DNA of 64,000 nucleotides. It comes from Pseudarthrobacter sp. PS3-L1. Its GTDB lineage: Bacteria; Actinomycetota; Actinomycetes; Actinomycetales; Micrococcaceae. The DNA lies in NCBI RefSeq assembly GCF_030063285.1, contig NZ_JASISU010000006.1:1-64000 (forward strand). The letters are read 5' to 3'. Under the pieces are notes generated by a model. That model ran no database searches, had not been told where the DNA came from, and saw only the letters and a list, made by a program, of their open reading frames with translations. The translations under genes were made by a program, and so were the position numbers. Positions 8,990 through 17,085 of this stretch are shown here, piece by piece (position 1 is the first letter of the stretch; each line of letters opens with the position of its first letter).

Positions 8990-9691
8990 CTGCACAGTTC
9001 GGCACGGGATGGGGACGTGATCAGCATTGCATCGGGATGTGAAGCGTCCTGGTCGTCTCGACGGCTGGCAGCTGCACCGCGAAGGCGCAGCCCAGTGGTC
9101 TGGGGGGACCCTCCGGAGCAAAGTTAGGCGCTGGGCTTTGATTCCAGTCCTGGAAACTGGGCGAAAACCTGGGCCATAACTGTGGAATGGCATGAGGATT
9201 TTTCTTCACCTCTAGCCAGCATGAAATCAAGCGCATATATTGCAATAAGCTGCGCCGTTGGGGCGGCGCATGCACGGAAAGGAAAGATCCCCTGGCCGTC
9301 GGCAATGACCTTGTCAGAGCATCGTGAAAGAAATTCGACGAGAAGTCAGCGATTCAGAGTTTTGCTTCCAGAGCGTTCGCGCATGCGGGCGATGTGGAAG
9401 CTGAAACGTGGGCATCGTTACTGTCCTCAGCTGGGGAGCGCTGAGGTCTTGGCCTCGACTGGATCCGGGTGAACCTCGAAGAACGGATGCTCTTCATCAT
9501 TGAGCCGGCTGGGAGCCGTGCCTGCCACACCATGACCAGCCTTCAGGGGCCAGGGGCTCGGTGCGGGGGGCGCGGCTTCTTCCAACTCCTGGCCCGTCAC
9601 GGAAGTTGGTCACCCAGCCGGTAGATTGGTATGAGCAGAATTACCGGCGCCGCTTTCCGGCGGCCTTTTTACCAGGAACGGATTCCTACCC
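8990..9691. other. 702 bp gap before proS without a convincing gene
   Basis: Unusually long for this compact region. Forward and reverse frames carry only short ORFs (for example 9182-9472 forward) with no family resemblance and no clear ribosome site. Codon-position GC bias typical of the neighbours is absent by eye and the middle (about 9190-9350) is more A/T-rich. A short hairpin followed by five T lies at its right end (listed apart). It could be a proS leader, decayed coding DNA or contain an RNA gene; I recognise none of these. Confidence 0.5.
9649..9670 (+). terminator. Short GC hairpin with T-run just before proS
   Basis: GCCGC (9649-9653) pairs with GCGGC (9660-9664) across a 6-base loop, followed by C and five T (9666-9670). 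The proS start is about 20 bases downstream, so if transcribed it would act as a leader attenuator or as the terminator of a transcript from the 702 bp gap. The 5-bp stem is short, hence the low confidence. Confidence 0.35.
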
Positions 9692-11503
9692 GTGGTCACA
9701 AGAATGTCCAAGCTTTTCCTGCGCACTCTGCGCGAAGACCCCGTCGATGCAGAGGTGGCCAGTCACCGGTTGCTGGTCCGCGCCGGGTATATCCGCCGTG
9801 CGGCGCCAGGAATTTACACCTGGTTGCCGCTGGGCCTCAAGGTCCTGCGCAAAGTCGAGGGGATCATTCGGGAAGAAATGGATGCCATGGGCGCCCAGGA
9901 AGTTCATTTTCCCGCATTGCTGCCACGCGAACCCTACGAGGCAACCAACCGGTGGACCGAATACGGCGAGGGGCTTTTCCGGCTGCAGGACCGCAAAGGC
10001 GCGGACTATCTGCTTGCCCCCACGCACGAGGAAATGTTTACCCTGCTGGTCAAGGATCTTTTTTCGTCCTACAAGGACCTGCCCCTGAGCCTTTACCAGA
10101 TCCAGAACAAGTACCGCGATGAGGCACGTCCCCGGGCTGGATTGCTCCGCGGCCGGGAATTCATCATGAAGGACTCCTACTCGTTCGACGTCGACGATGC
10201 CGGCCTGGAAGCCAGCTACGCCGCGCACCGGGCCGCCTACCTCAAGATCTTTGCGCGATTGGGTCTTGAAGTGGTCCCTGTCTCGGCGACAGCCGGGGCA
10301 ATGGGCGGTTCCCGCAGCGAGGAGTTCCTGCACCCTACTGACATTGGTGAGGACACCTTTGTCCGTTCAGCGGGCGGCTATGCCGCCAACGTGGAAGCGG
10401 TCACCACTGTGGTTCCTGCAGACATCGACTTCACTGACGCACCGCCAGCGCGTGTGCTGGACACCCCCGACACTCCCACGATCGATACGCTGGTTGCCGC
10501 AGCGAATGCCGTTGCAGCCCGTGGAGAGGCCGACGGCGGGCCCTGGACTGCGTCTGACACGCTCAAGAATGTTGTTCTTGTTGTCACCCTGCCCACCCTT
10601 GAGCGGCAGGTGGTTGTCATCGGCGTCCCAGGCGACAGGGCTATCGACCTGAAGCGTGTCGAGGCCACCATCGGTGAATTTTTGCCCATCGGCGGTGAAC
10701 TCCGGATTGAGGCTGCAGGCGAATCCGACCTGGCCAAGCACCCGCTTCTGGTTAAAGGCTATATTGGTCCGGGCCTCACGACCGAGCACGCTGTTTTGGG
10801 CCTTGAGGGGTCCACGAAGCTGATGTACCTGGTAGATCCCCGCGTCGTGGCTGGCAGTAGCTGGATCACCGGCGCAAACACGGCCGGAAAGCACGTTTTC
10901 GGCTTGGTAGCTGGCCGTGACTTTGGCTGGGACGGCGTCATCGAGAGCACCGAGGTACGAGCAGGCGACCCCGCCCCTGACGGGTCAGGGCCGCTGGAAA
11001 CTGCACGGGGTATCGAGATGGGGCACATTTTTGCCCTTGGCCGCAAATACGCTGCTGCCCTTGACCTGAAAGTCTTGGACCAGAACGGCAAGCAGGTTGT
11101 TGTGACAATGGGTTCGTACGGCGTTGGGGTAACGCGTGCTGTGGCTGCCTTGGCTGAGTCGAACCACGATGACAAGGGCCTTATCTGGCCGCGGACAGTG
11201 GCGCCAGCAGATGTCCATGTCGTGGCAGTAGGGCGCGGCGAGGAGATCTTCGAGACGGCGGAGAGGATTGCCGCTGAACTGGAAGCTGCTGGTCTGGATG
11301 TCATCCTTGATGACCGGCCCAAGGTTTCTCCAGGCGTCAAGTTTGGAGATGCGGAGCTCCTTGGTGTCCCGACCATTGTTGCTGTTGGTCGCGGACTGGT
11401 GGACGGTGTTGTCGAGATCAAGGATCGCCGCAGCGGTGTCGCAGAGAATGTCGCCGTTGATGCTGCTGTCACTTATGTGGTGACGGCGAGCCGCTCACAG
11501 TGA
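9692..11503 (+). CDS. proS: Proline--tRNA ligase
   Basis: Class II aminoacyl-tRNA synthetase charging tRNA-Pro, 603 residues, bacterial type with an editing insertion between motifs 2 and 3. Seen: [19 protein letters not shown] at the N-terminus, motif 2 region [20 protein letters not shown] (about 145-163), [11 protein letters not shown] near 203, the INS editing domain about 225-390, motif 3 in [14 protein letters not shown] near 473-486, then the anticodon-binding domain with [17 protein letters not shown]. The start is GTG 9692 or ATG 9704; the GTG keeps the usual residues before [10 protein letters not shown]. The stop overlaps the next gene start (GTGA). Confidence 0.96.
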   Translation: MVTRMSKLFLRTLREDPVDAEVASHRLLVRAGYIRRAAPGIYTWLPLGLKVLRKVEGIIREEMDAMGAQEVHFPALLPREPYEATNRWTEYGEGLFRLQDRKGADYLLAPTHEEMFTLLVKDLFSSYKDLPLSLYQIQNKYRDEARPRAGLLRGREFIMKDSYSFDVDDAGLEASYAAHRAAYLKIFARLGLEVVPVSATAGAMGGSRSEEFLHPTDIGEDTFVRSAGGYAANVEAVTTVVPADIDFTDAPPARVLDTPDTPTIDTLVAAANAVAARGEADGGPWTASDTLKNVVLVVTLPTLERQVVVIGVPGDRAIDLKRVEATIGEFLPIGGELRIEAAGESDLAKHPLLVKGYIGPGLTTEHAVLGLEGSTKLMYLVDPRVVAGSSWITGANTAGKHVFGLVAGRDFGWDGVIESTEVRAGDPAPDGSGPLETARGIEMGHIFALGRKYAAALDLKVLDQNGKQVVVTMGSYGVGVTRAVAALAESNHDDKGLIWPRTVAPADVHVVAVGRGEEIFETAERIAAELEAAGLDVILDDRPKVSPGVKFGDAELLGVPTIVAVGRGLVDGVVEIKDRRSGVAENVAVDAAVTYVVTASRSQ

Positions 11504-12294
11504 TCTCCGGGCTCGAGCTCGTCGAGCCCGGAACGCTGGTCCTTATTGTCGTCGCGGGATTTGCTGCGGGCTGGATTGACGCGGTGGTGGGTGGCGGAGG
11601 GCTGTTGCAGCTGCCTGCCTTGCTCTTGGTGCCCGGGATTACGCCCCTGCAGGCTCTTGCGACGAATAAGATGGGATCTATTTTCGGGACGACCACCAGT
11701 GCCGTCACGTTTTACCGTCGGGTCAAACCGGACCTCACGACCGCGCTGCCCATGGCGATCATTGCCCTGGCGGGAAGCTTTGGGGGCGCAATCCTGGCAG
11801 CACAGTTGCCCTCCAGTGTCTTTAAACCGATCATCGTGGTTGCACTCGTCGCCGTGGCAATCTTCACTGCCGTTAAGCCGAATATCGGGGGTCTTACAGC
11901 CCTGCGCCATGAAGGCCGTCGTCACTATGTCGTGGCGTGTCTGATTGGTGGAATTATCGGGTTTTACGATGGGCTGATCGGGCCGGGGACGGGATCATTT
12001 CTTATCATCGCCCTCGTGTCGGCGATGGGTTATGCGTTCCTGGAGGCCAGTGCAAAGGCGAAGATTGTCAACATGGCAACCAACGTTGGTGCCCTGCTGT
12101 TCTTCCTCCCGAACGGTTCCCTGTTGTGGGGACTGGGACTTATCCTCGGCGGTGCCAACATGGCCGGCGGCTATCTCGGCGCAAGGACAGCGGTAAAACA
12201 GGGCAGTGGATTCATTCGGGTGGTGTTCCTCATTGTGGTGGGAGCGCTGATCATCAAACTCGGGTATGACGTCTGGTCAGAGAACTTCAGGTAG
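11500..12294 (+). CDS. TSUP (TauE/SafE) family membrane transporter
   Basis: 264-residue integral membrane protein with about eight hydrophobic segments. Two repeated family signatures are visible: [19 protein letters not shown] near residue 25-43 and [16 protein letters not shown] near 150-165, the two inverted halves of TSUP proteins. These move small anions or sulfur compounds such as sulfite or sulfoacetate; substrate here is unknown. Translationally coupled to proS by a 4 bp overlap, which is an unusual pairing and probably reflects position rather than function. A strong hairpin covers its first codons (see separate entry). Confidence 0.88.
   Translation: MISGLELVEPGTLVLIVVAGFAAGWIDAVVGGGGLLQLPALLLVPGITPLQALATNKMGSIFGTTTSAVTFYRRVKPDLTTALPMAIIALAGSFGGAILAAQLPSSVFKPIIVVALVAVAIFTAVKPNIGGLTALRHEGRRHYVVACLIGGIIGFYDGLIGPGTGSFLIIALVSAMGYAFLEASAKAKIVNMATNVGALLFFLPNGSLLWGLGLILGGANMAGGYLGARTAVKQGSGFIRVVFLIVVGALIIKLGYDVWSENFR
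11506..11532. other. 11-bp perfect hairpin across the proS/TSUP junction
   Basis: TCCGGGCTCGA (11506-11516) and TCGAGCCCGGA (11522-11532) are exact complements with a 5-base loop. The stem begins two bases after the proS stop and covers codons 3-11 of the TSUP gene. No T-run follows. In RNA it would be very stable and could damp TSUP translation or protect the proS 3' end. Confidence 0.65.
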
Positions 12295-12305
12295 CACTGG
12301 CGCGC

Positions 12306-12325
12306 GGGTCGCCGGAGCCCGACCC
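12306..12325. terminator. Weak hairpin between convergent TSUP and phosphotransferase genes
   Basis: GGGTCG (12306-12311) pairs with CGACCC (12320-12325), 8-base loop. It sits 12 bp after the TSUP stop and 42 bp after the convergent gene's stop, the right place for a bidirectional terminator. There is no T-run and the stem is only 6 bp. Confidence 0.3.
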
Positions 12326-12366
12326 ATCCACCCGCAGCGTCAGCACCCACGGCCGTTGTGAGCGCC

Positions 12367-13386
12367 TCAGCGGCGTGCGGTCGACGAGCCGGGTGCCGAC
12401 AGCTGATGAGGGTGGGGGAGCCCGGGAAGCGCCCGCCCGGCCAGCGTGCTGGCAACCCAGAGTGAACGCTGCAAATCCGACGACAAAGCGGGATCGGCTG
12501 CGTAGCTGAGTGCGTTGTCCACTTCCCGAACTATTGACCAGGCCCGGGCACGATCCGCATCGAGTCCTGCCGCGGCACAGAAAACGGTCACGCGGTCGAG
12601 GACGGCACGCTCCGGATTCCGCGCCGGGTAGTCCTGGAGCCTGTTCCACAGCACGGGGGCGACAGCGAATTCAGCCTCACCAATCATGGGCTGCGGATCT
12701 ATTGCAAGCGCTTTATCCCAACCATCGCCCAAGGGCGCAACAATGTTGCGGAAGTGCAGGTCCGTATGCACCAGAACGTCCCGACCCGAACGCCTCCCGA
12801 CGGCTCCGCGTGTCTGGCAGACCTCCAGCGCCGCCTCCAGGAGCCACCGCGGGAACGGGCGTCCCAAGTCCTCCCACGATGCTGGTAACTCATCGGTCCA
12901 TTGTTCGGCCCGGGCCGCAATATGTTCAAAGTCCGCCCATTCGGGACGTTCGCCTTGTTCAATGCTGATCCGGCGCACTACTGAGCCCCACACCTCTATG
13001 GCAGTAGGGAATGGCGCCTCCTGCAGGGACCGATCTCCGTCGAGTCGTTCCAGCAGTAGCGTTGCCGATTGTGGATCAGCAGCAAGCAGCCGGACTGCTC
13101 CGAGGCCGTCCCAGAGCGCCAGGGCGTGATGTTCAAGAAGGACCTCCGGGTAGGGGTAGGCGATCTTGAGCGCTGTTCGGATTCCGTTGTGCAGCACCGG
13201 AAAGACCAGGGCGCAGTGCCCGCTCCAGGGTTCAGCGCCGCGGGGAAGATCTAGGTCGAGTGACCAGCGGTCCATAGCGACAGAGAGTAGCGCCGGGAGG
13301 GAATCCAACCAGGCTCGGTGTGGTGCCGTTCGTGAGTAACGATGACGGAACGCGGCTGGGATTGGCACCCGGAGCCCCGCCCTCAT
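12367..13386 (-). CDS. APH(6)-like aminoglycoside/hydroxyurea phosphotransferase family protein
   Basis: Kinase-fold protein of the streptomycin-6-kinase-like family, 339 residues from the chosen start. The catalytic loop LVHTDLHFRNIV gives the HxDLHxxN motif and AIDPQPMIGEAEF the metal-binding Asp. The N-lobe includes TALKIAYPYPEVLLEH with the ATP-binding Lys and a conserved Glu. The start is uncertain: ATG 13386 puts RVPIPAAFRHRY at the N-terminus as in the family, but ATG 13422 and ATG 13500 (which would overlap the upstream gene by 17 bp) are possible; none has a strong ribosome site. Many chromosomal members do not confer resistance, so drug modification should not be assumed. Confidence 0.8.
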   Translation of the reverse strand: MRAGLRVPIPAAFRHRYSRTAPHRAWLDSLPALLSVAMDRWSLDLDLPRGAEPWSGHCALVFPVLHNGIRTALKIAYPYPEVLLEHHALALWDGLGAVRLLAADPQSATLLLERLDGDRSLQEAPFPTAIEVWGSVVRRISIEQGERPEWADFEHIAARAEQWTDELPASWEDLGRPFPRWLLEAALEVCQTRGAVGRRSGRDVLVHTDLHFRNIVAPLGDGWDKALAIDPQPMIGEAEFAVAPVLWNRLQDYPARNPERAVLDRVTVFCAAAGLDADRARAWSIVREVDNALSYAADPALSSDLQRSLWVASTLAGRALPGLPHPHQLSAPGSSTARR

Positions 13387-13483
13387 GTGGTCAGCAACCC
13401 GACGTCGGACGATCCACTGCATAGCAGGCGCCCGGTCCGCTTGGCGGCCGGTGGCAACGCTGACAAAACCCTCCCGCAGGACC

Positions 13484-14689
13484 TCATTTGCGCCCCACAT
13501 CGCGGCGGATGGAATCCTGAGCGTCGCCGGTAAAACCGGGAAGTTCCTCAGGTGTCGAACCCCAGGACTGCGCCCTGTCTGCAGCGGCGAAGAGCGCCGC
13601 GGTGGCCCATTGACGCAATGGAGCCTCACTTGTTCCGATCAGATCCCCCAGTGCAGGCAAGCCCGCATTTTCCATTGCACCAAGGCTTGCCGCGGGAACG
13701 GCAATGGCGCTCGGGTCCAGGGCATATCCGGCCCTTGGGGCCGGCAGGGATACACAGTGCGCTGATCCCAGGCCGGTGGCATCCTGAAGCAATGCCTCAT
13801 GACTGCCCAGATAGCTTTCGGCAATAGCAGCGATGGGAACCGGCAGACGTGGCAAGGCGACCTGATAGGTGTAGACAGCGGCCTGAGCCTGTTCCACAAC
13901 GGCGGCCAGGGAGGTGCTCAGCGTCGCTCCGGGGGCGGCGCCATCGGCAGTCTCCTCCGCTGCCGAACTGGCGCTGGATTCCCCGGATGCAGGGCAGGAA
14001 CTAGGGCTATCGAGTTCCTGGCCGATAGGAGATGCTGCTGGCGAGACAGCAGCGGGGCGTCCGGGAGCAGTCGCTCCGGAGCTTCGAGCCAGCGATTCCG
14101 CAGCCAGCTGCTGGGCCACCCCGGCTGCTGCGAGCATTCTGGCAGTTCCGGGATCTGCGCGAACAGCATCGTCCAGTCTCCTGTTGGCACTTTGGGTGAG
14201 TGCCGTCACCAGCGACTCAGTGCTAGCACCCGAATCGGCAGCAGTGACCGCCCCGGGAGCATCAGCCAGCGGTACGGGACCGGACGGCGCGGCAGTAGCT
14301 GTTGGCGCCCCCGACGGGCCAGTGGGCACCGGGACACTGGCGGTAGTAACCGGCGCAGGTTCTCCGTCGCGTCGCAGCGCGCCAACGTGGAGAGTCAGCA
14401 ACGTCACAAGGGCTTCTGCCCGGCCGTTCTCAGCGTCATCTCCGTGCTTGGCGCCCTGCACCCGGATGGCCAATTCCAAAAGGTCCTGTGCGTCTGTGGC
14501 GGCATCGAGTCTGGCCAGCTCGGAACCTGTTGGCACGGGCGGCGGCGGGGGATTCCGCACAGTTACTGTGGCGCCCAAGAGCAGCACCGAAACGGTAAGC
14601 AGAGCGGCGCTGACGCCCCGAAAAATTGCCACCGAACCCCGATCTCCTCCGCGCTTGTCATTCACAACACACCATGCTGCCATGCACAA
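13484..14689 (-). CDS. Membrane-anchored protein with C-terminal DUF4439 (ferritin-like) domain
   Basis: Up to 401 residues. One hydrophobic segment at about 24-45 (VAIFRGVSAALLTVSVLLLG) acts as signal anchor, followed by a Pro-run and a long Ala/Ser/Thr/Pro-rich region (about 110-260) expected to be extracytoplasmic and flexible. The last 130 residues, with SYLGSHEALLQDATG, LPAPRAGYALDP and SLGAMENAGLPAL, match the DUF4439 pattern. It diverges from rimP with an 82 bp gap, the common actinobacterial arrangement. Several ATG/GTG codons in the first 10 residues leave the exact start open. Function unknown. Confidence 0.72.
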   Translation of the reverse strand: MCMAAWCVVNDKRGGDRGSVAIFRGVSAALLTVSVLLLGATVTVRNPPPPPVPTGSELARLDAATDAQDLLELAIRVQGAKHGDDAENGRAEALVTLLTLHVGALRRDGEPAPVTTASVPVPTGPSGAPTATAAPSGPVPLADAPGAVTAADSGASTESLVTALTQSANRRLDDAVRADPGTARMLAAAGVAQQLAAESLARSSGATAPGRPAAVSPAASPIGQELDSPSSCPASGESSASSAAEETADGAAPGATLSTSLAAVVEQAQAAVYTYQVALPRLPVPIAAIAESYLGSHEALLQDATGLGSAHCVSLPAPRAGYALDPSAIAVPAASLGAMENAGLPALGDLIGTSEAPLRQWATAALFAAADRAQSWGSTPEELPGFTGDAQDSIRRDVGRK

Positions 14690-14771
14690 CGGCCCGTTTT
14701 GTGCACCAGGTGGCCAGGAAAATCGTTACGCTAGTAGCTACAACAACATCTAGCGGAAGGCGGCCGGCATC

Positions 14772-15389
14772 GTGAACAATGCAGAAGCCACGGCTTCATC
14801 GGAACCTACCGGAACGGGTGGGGCAGACGCCGCACCCGCTGATACCCAGAATGCCTTACGGCTCCGGTCACTCCTTGAGCCCCCAGTCAGTGCCAACGGG
14901 CTATACCTCGAGGACATCAGCCTTCACGTTTCTGGCAGCAGCAAGGTCGTCCACGTCGTGGTGGACCTTCCCCAGGAAGAAACAGGCGGCGTAAGCCTCG
15001 ATCAAATTGCCGAGATCTCGCGCGTCCTGGGTGACGTCCTGGACGAGGATCCGGTCTCGGCCAGTCAACCCTACGACCTTGAGGTCTCCTCCCCGGGAGT
15101 CTCTCGACTCCTGACCGAGCCTCGGCACTGGTACCGGGCACGGGGGCGCATGGTCAGGGTCAATGTCATGGAGGGCGAAAAATTCACAGGGCGGCTTACC
15201 GATGTCACGGACACCAGCGTCACGCTGACCCCTGAGATTCCGGTTAAAAAAGGCATGAAGCCCAAGCAGGGCAGCCCTGTCACACTCCCCTTCGGCGGGA
15301 TCCGTAATGGAAAAGTCGAGATCGAATTCAGCCACCTCCCTGAGGCCGGTCTGGAAAATGAGCACAACGGACCCTCTGAGGAGGCCTGA
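14772..15389 (+). CDS. rimP: Ribosome maturation factor RimP
   Basis: Assembly factor for the 30S subunit, 205 residues. The conserved core is seen in [40 protein letters not shown] and [19 protein letters not shown], followed by a small SH3-like C-terminal domain. N-terminal 35 residues are polar and extra to the family core, as often in actinobacteria. Start GTG 14772 has GGAAGG upstream. It is first gene of rimP-nusA-ylxR-infB-rbfA; its stop overlaps the nusA ATG by one base. The gene reads away from the DUF4439 gene, so the promoter must lie in 14690-14771. Confidence 0.95.
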   Translation: MNNAEATASSEPTGTGGADAAPADTQNALRLRSLLEPPVSANGLYLEDISLHVSGSSKVVHVVVDLPQEETGGVSLDQIAEISRVLGDVLDEDPVSASQPYDLEVSSPGVSRLLTEPRHWYRARGRMVRVNVMEGEKFTGRLTDVTDTSVTLTPEIPVKKGMKPKQGSPVTLPFGGIRNGKVEIEFSHLPEAGLENEHNGPSEEA

Positions 15390-16369
15390 TGGATATTGAC
15401 ATGAGCGCGCTGAGAATTCTGGAGCGCGAACGCGAGATTCCACTGGATCTCCTGATTCCGGCCATCGAGCAGGCCTTGTTGGTGGCGTACCACAAGTCGC
15501 CCGGTGCCTTCGAGAGCGCGCGCGCCGAACTGGACCGCAAGACAGGTCATGTGACCATCTGGGCAGTCGAGATTGACGACGACGGCGCCCCGATCGGTGA
15601 GTTCGAGGACACGCCCACAGGATTTGGGCGCATTGCGGCAAGCACGGCACGCCAGATCATCCTGCAGCGCCTCCGCGATGTTGAGGACGACAACGTCATT
15701 GGCGAGTTCAAAGGTCGCGAGGGTGAGCTTGTCGCGGGTCAGATCCAACAGGGCACCAACCCCTACATGATCCAGGTAAACCTGGGAGCCGTGGAGGCAC
15801 TCCTGCCGCCGCCCGAACAGGTTCCGGGCGAAAAGTACCTTCACGGACACCGCCTTCGCGCATTCGTCGTGGATGTCCGCCGCGGTACCAAGGGCCCGTC
15901 CATCACACTGTCTAGGTCGCACCCCGGGCTGGTCCGGAAACTCTTCGAACTGGAGGTTCCAGAAATTGCCGATAACTCCGTCGAAATTGTGGCGCTGGCC
16001 CGTGAGGCCGGACACCGCACCAAGATGGCAGTCAAGGCAAACATCCCCGGGGTCAATGCCAAGGGTGCCTGCATCGGCGAGATGGGCAGCCGTGTGCGCG
16101 CCGTCATGACCGAGCTGAACGACGAGAAGATCGACATCGTTGATTTCAGCGAGGATCCAGCGGCGTTTATTGCCAGCGCGCTCTCGCCCTCACGCGTGAA
16201 CTCAGTCACGATTGTCGACGAAGCCGCACGCTCCGCCCGCGTTGTTGTTCCCGACTACCAGCTGTCACTGGCCATCGGAAAAGAGGGCCAGAACGCCCGG
16301 CTTGCCGCAAAGCTGACCGGCTGGCGAATCGACATTGTCTCGGATGCCGCACCGGCTCGCGAGTCCTGA
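15389..16369 (+). CDS. nusA: Transcription termination/antitermination factor NusA
   Basis: RNA polymerase-bound elongation factor, 326 residues: the short actinobacterial form without C-terminal acidic repeats. N-terminal polymerase-binding domain from [18 protein letters not shown] to about 105; S1 domain about 108-180 ([23 protein letters not shown]); KH1 and KH2 about 185-325 with [14 protein letters not shown] and [18 protein letters not shown] as RNA-binding loops. Starts on the overlapping TGATG of rimP. The downstream 215 bp gap holds a strong hairpin before ylxR. Confidence 0.97.
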   Translation: MDIDMSALRILEREREIPLDLLIPAIEQALLVAYHKSPGAFESARAELDRKTGHVTIWAVEIDDDGAPIGEFEDTPTGFGRIAASTARQIILQRLRDVEDDNVIGEFKGREGELVAGQIQQGTNPYMIQVNLGAVEALLPPPEQVPGEKYLHGHRLRAFVVDVRRGTKGPSITLSRSHPGLVRKLFELEVPEIADNSVEIVALAREAGHRTKMAVKANIPGVNAKGACIGEMGSRVRAVMTELNDEKIDIVDFSEDPAAFIASALSPSRVNSVTIVDEAARSARVVVPDYQLSLAIGKEGQNARLAAKLTGWRIDIVSDAAPARES

Positions 16370-16392
16370 CAGCCGCTGGAGTCCATCCTGTT

Positions 16393-16428
16393 CACGGCCG
16401 GTTGCGGAACCTTCCGCAACCGGCCGTG
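16393..16428. terminator. 17-bp perfect hairpin after nusA
   Basis: Arms 16393-16409 (CACGGCCGGTTGCGGAA) and 16412-16428 are exact complements separated by two bases. It starts 24 bp after the nusA stop. No T-run follows, so it may be a U-less terminator, a processing site or a pause site that partly separates rimP-nusA from ylxR-infB. Confidence 0.6.
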
Positions 16429-16584
16429 CCACGCTCCATGGTTCGGCCACACCGCCCCCCAGGGGCTAGAATGGAATATGACCGTGCCCCCGGGCCGGTG
16501 TCCGCGTGCCTGCCGCACGTCGTCCAGGGTGTGACTACCGTGGTTCAGATGGTGGCATGCACCCGCTGTGTACGTAGGAAGTTG

Positions 16585-16914
16585 ATGAACGTGGTCCCAC
16601 TGAGTGCGGATGCCCATCAGCCCCAGCGCACCTGCATCGGATGCCGTAAGCAGGGGTACCGGTCAGAGCTGGTCCGGCTGGTGGCCTCAGGCAGTGATTT
16701 GCACACTGTACTGGTGGACACACGTCGCCGGATGGCCGGCAGGGGTGCATGGCTGCACCTCAACGCATCGTGTCTGTCGCTGGCGGTAAAGCGTCGCGCT
16801 TTCGGAAGGGCCCTGCGGGGTGCCTCTGAGATCACCGACGTTGAACGCCATTTCGTGGCAGGCATCGACTCTGCGGACGTTTCGACGCCCGCGGTTCACA
16901 ATCGTCCAACCTGA
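16585..16914 (+). CDS. YlxR family (DUF448) protein
   Basis: 109-residue nucleic-acid-binding-like protein always found between nusA and infB. Hallmarks: QRTCIGCRKQGYRSELVRLV near residues 13-32, MAGRGAWLHLNASCL, and KRRAFGRALRG. Start ATG 16585 has TAGGAAG 4-10 bases upstream; the frame is open farther upstream but that part is not family-like. Orthologues bind RNase P or act as regulators in some species; its job here is inferred only from family. Confidence 0.88.
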   Translation: MNVVPLSADAHQPQRTCIGCRKQGYRSELVRLVASGSDLHTVLVDTRRRMAGRGAWLHLNASCLSLAVKRRAFGRALRGASEITDVERHFVAGIDSADVSTPAVHNRPT

Positions 16915-17085
16915 AAGCGGGTCAGAAATCTGATGGAAACCCGATGAGTTCCCACCGATGAGCGCGTAACGATGACAACTTTGTTGCGCTCTGCAATGGG
17001 CCTGTACGCTGCATCCGCAGCGGGGGCCCGTATCAAGAAGTAGACGGTTCGTGCCTGGCTCGGTGCGGACCGAGACAGGAGAAAT

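Noticed and set aside
9182..10088. Forward frames 9182-9472 and 9561-10088 before and inside proS
   Set aside because: No ribosome site or family resemblance; the second runs into proS in another frame.
12367..13386. Calling the kinase a streptomycin-resistance gene
   Set aside because: Only family motifs are visible; chromosomal members without resistance are common and there are no mobile-element signs nearby.
13799..14753. Two long forward frames (311 and 279 codons) over the DUF4439 gene
   Set aside because: Both are antisense to an Ala/Ser-rich region and are low-complexity themselves; the reverse gene has a signal anchor and a recognisable C-terminal domain.
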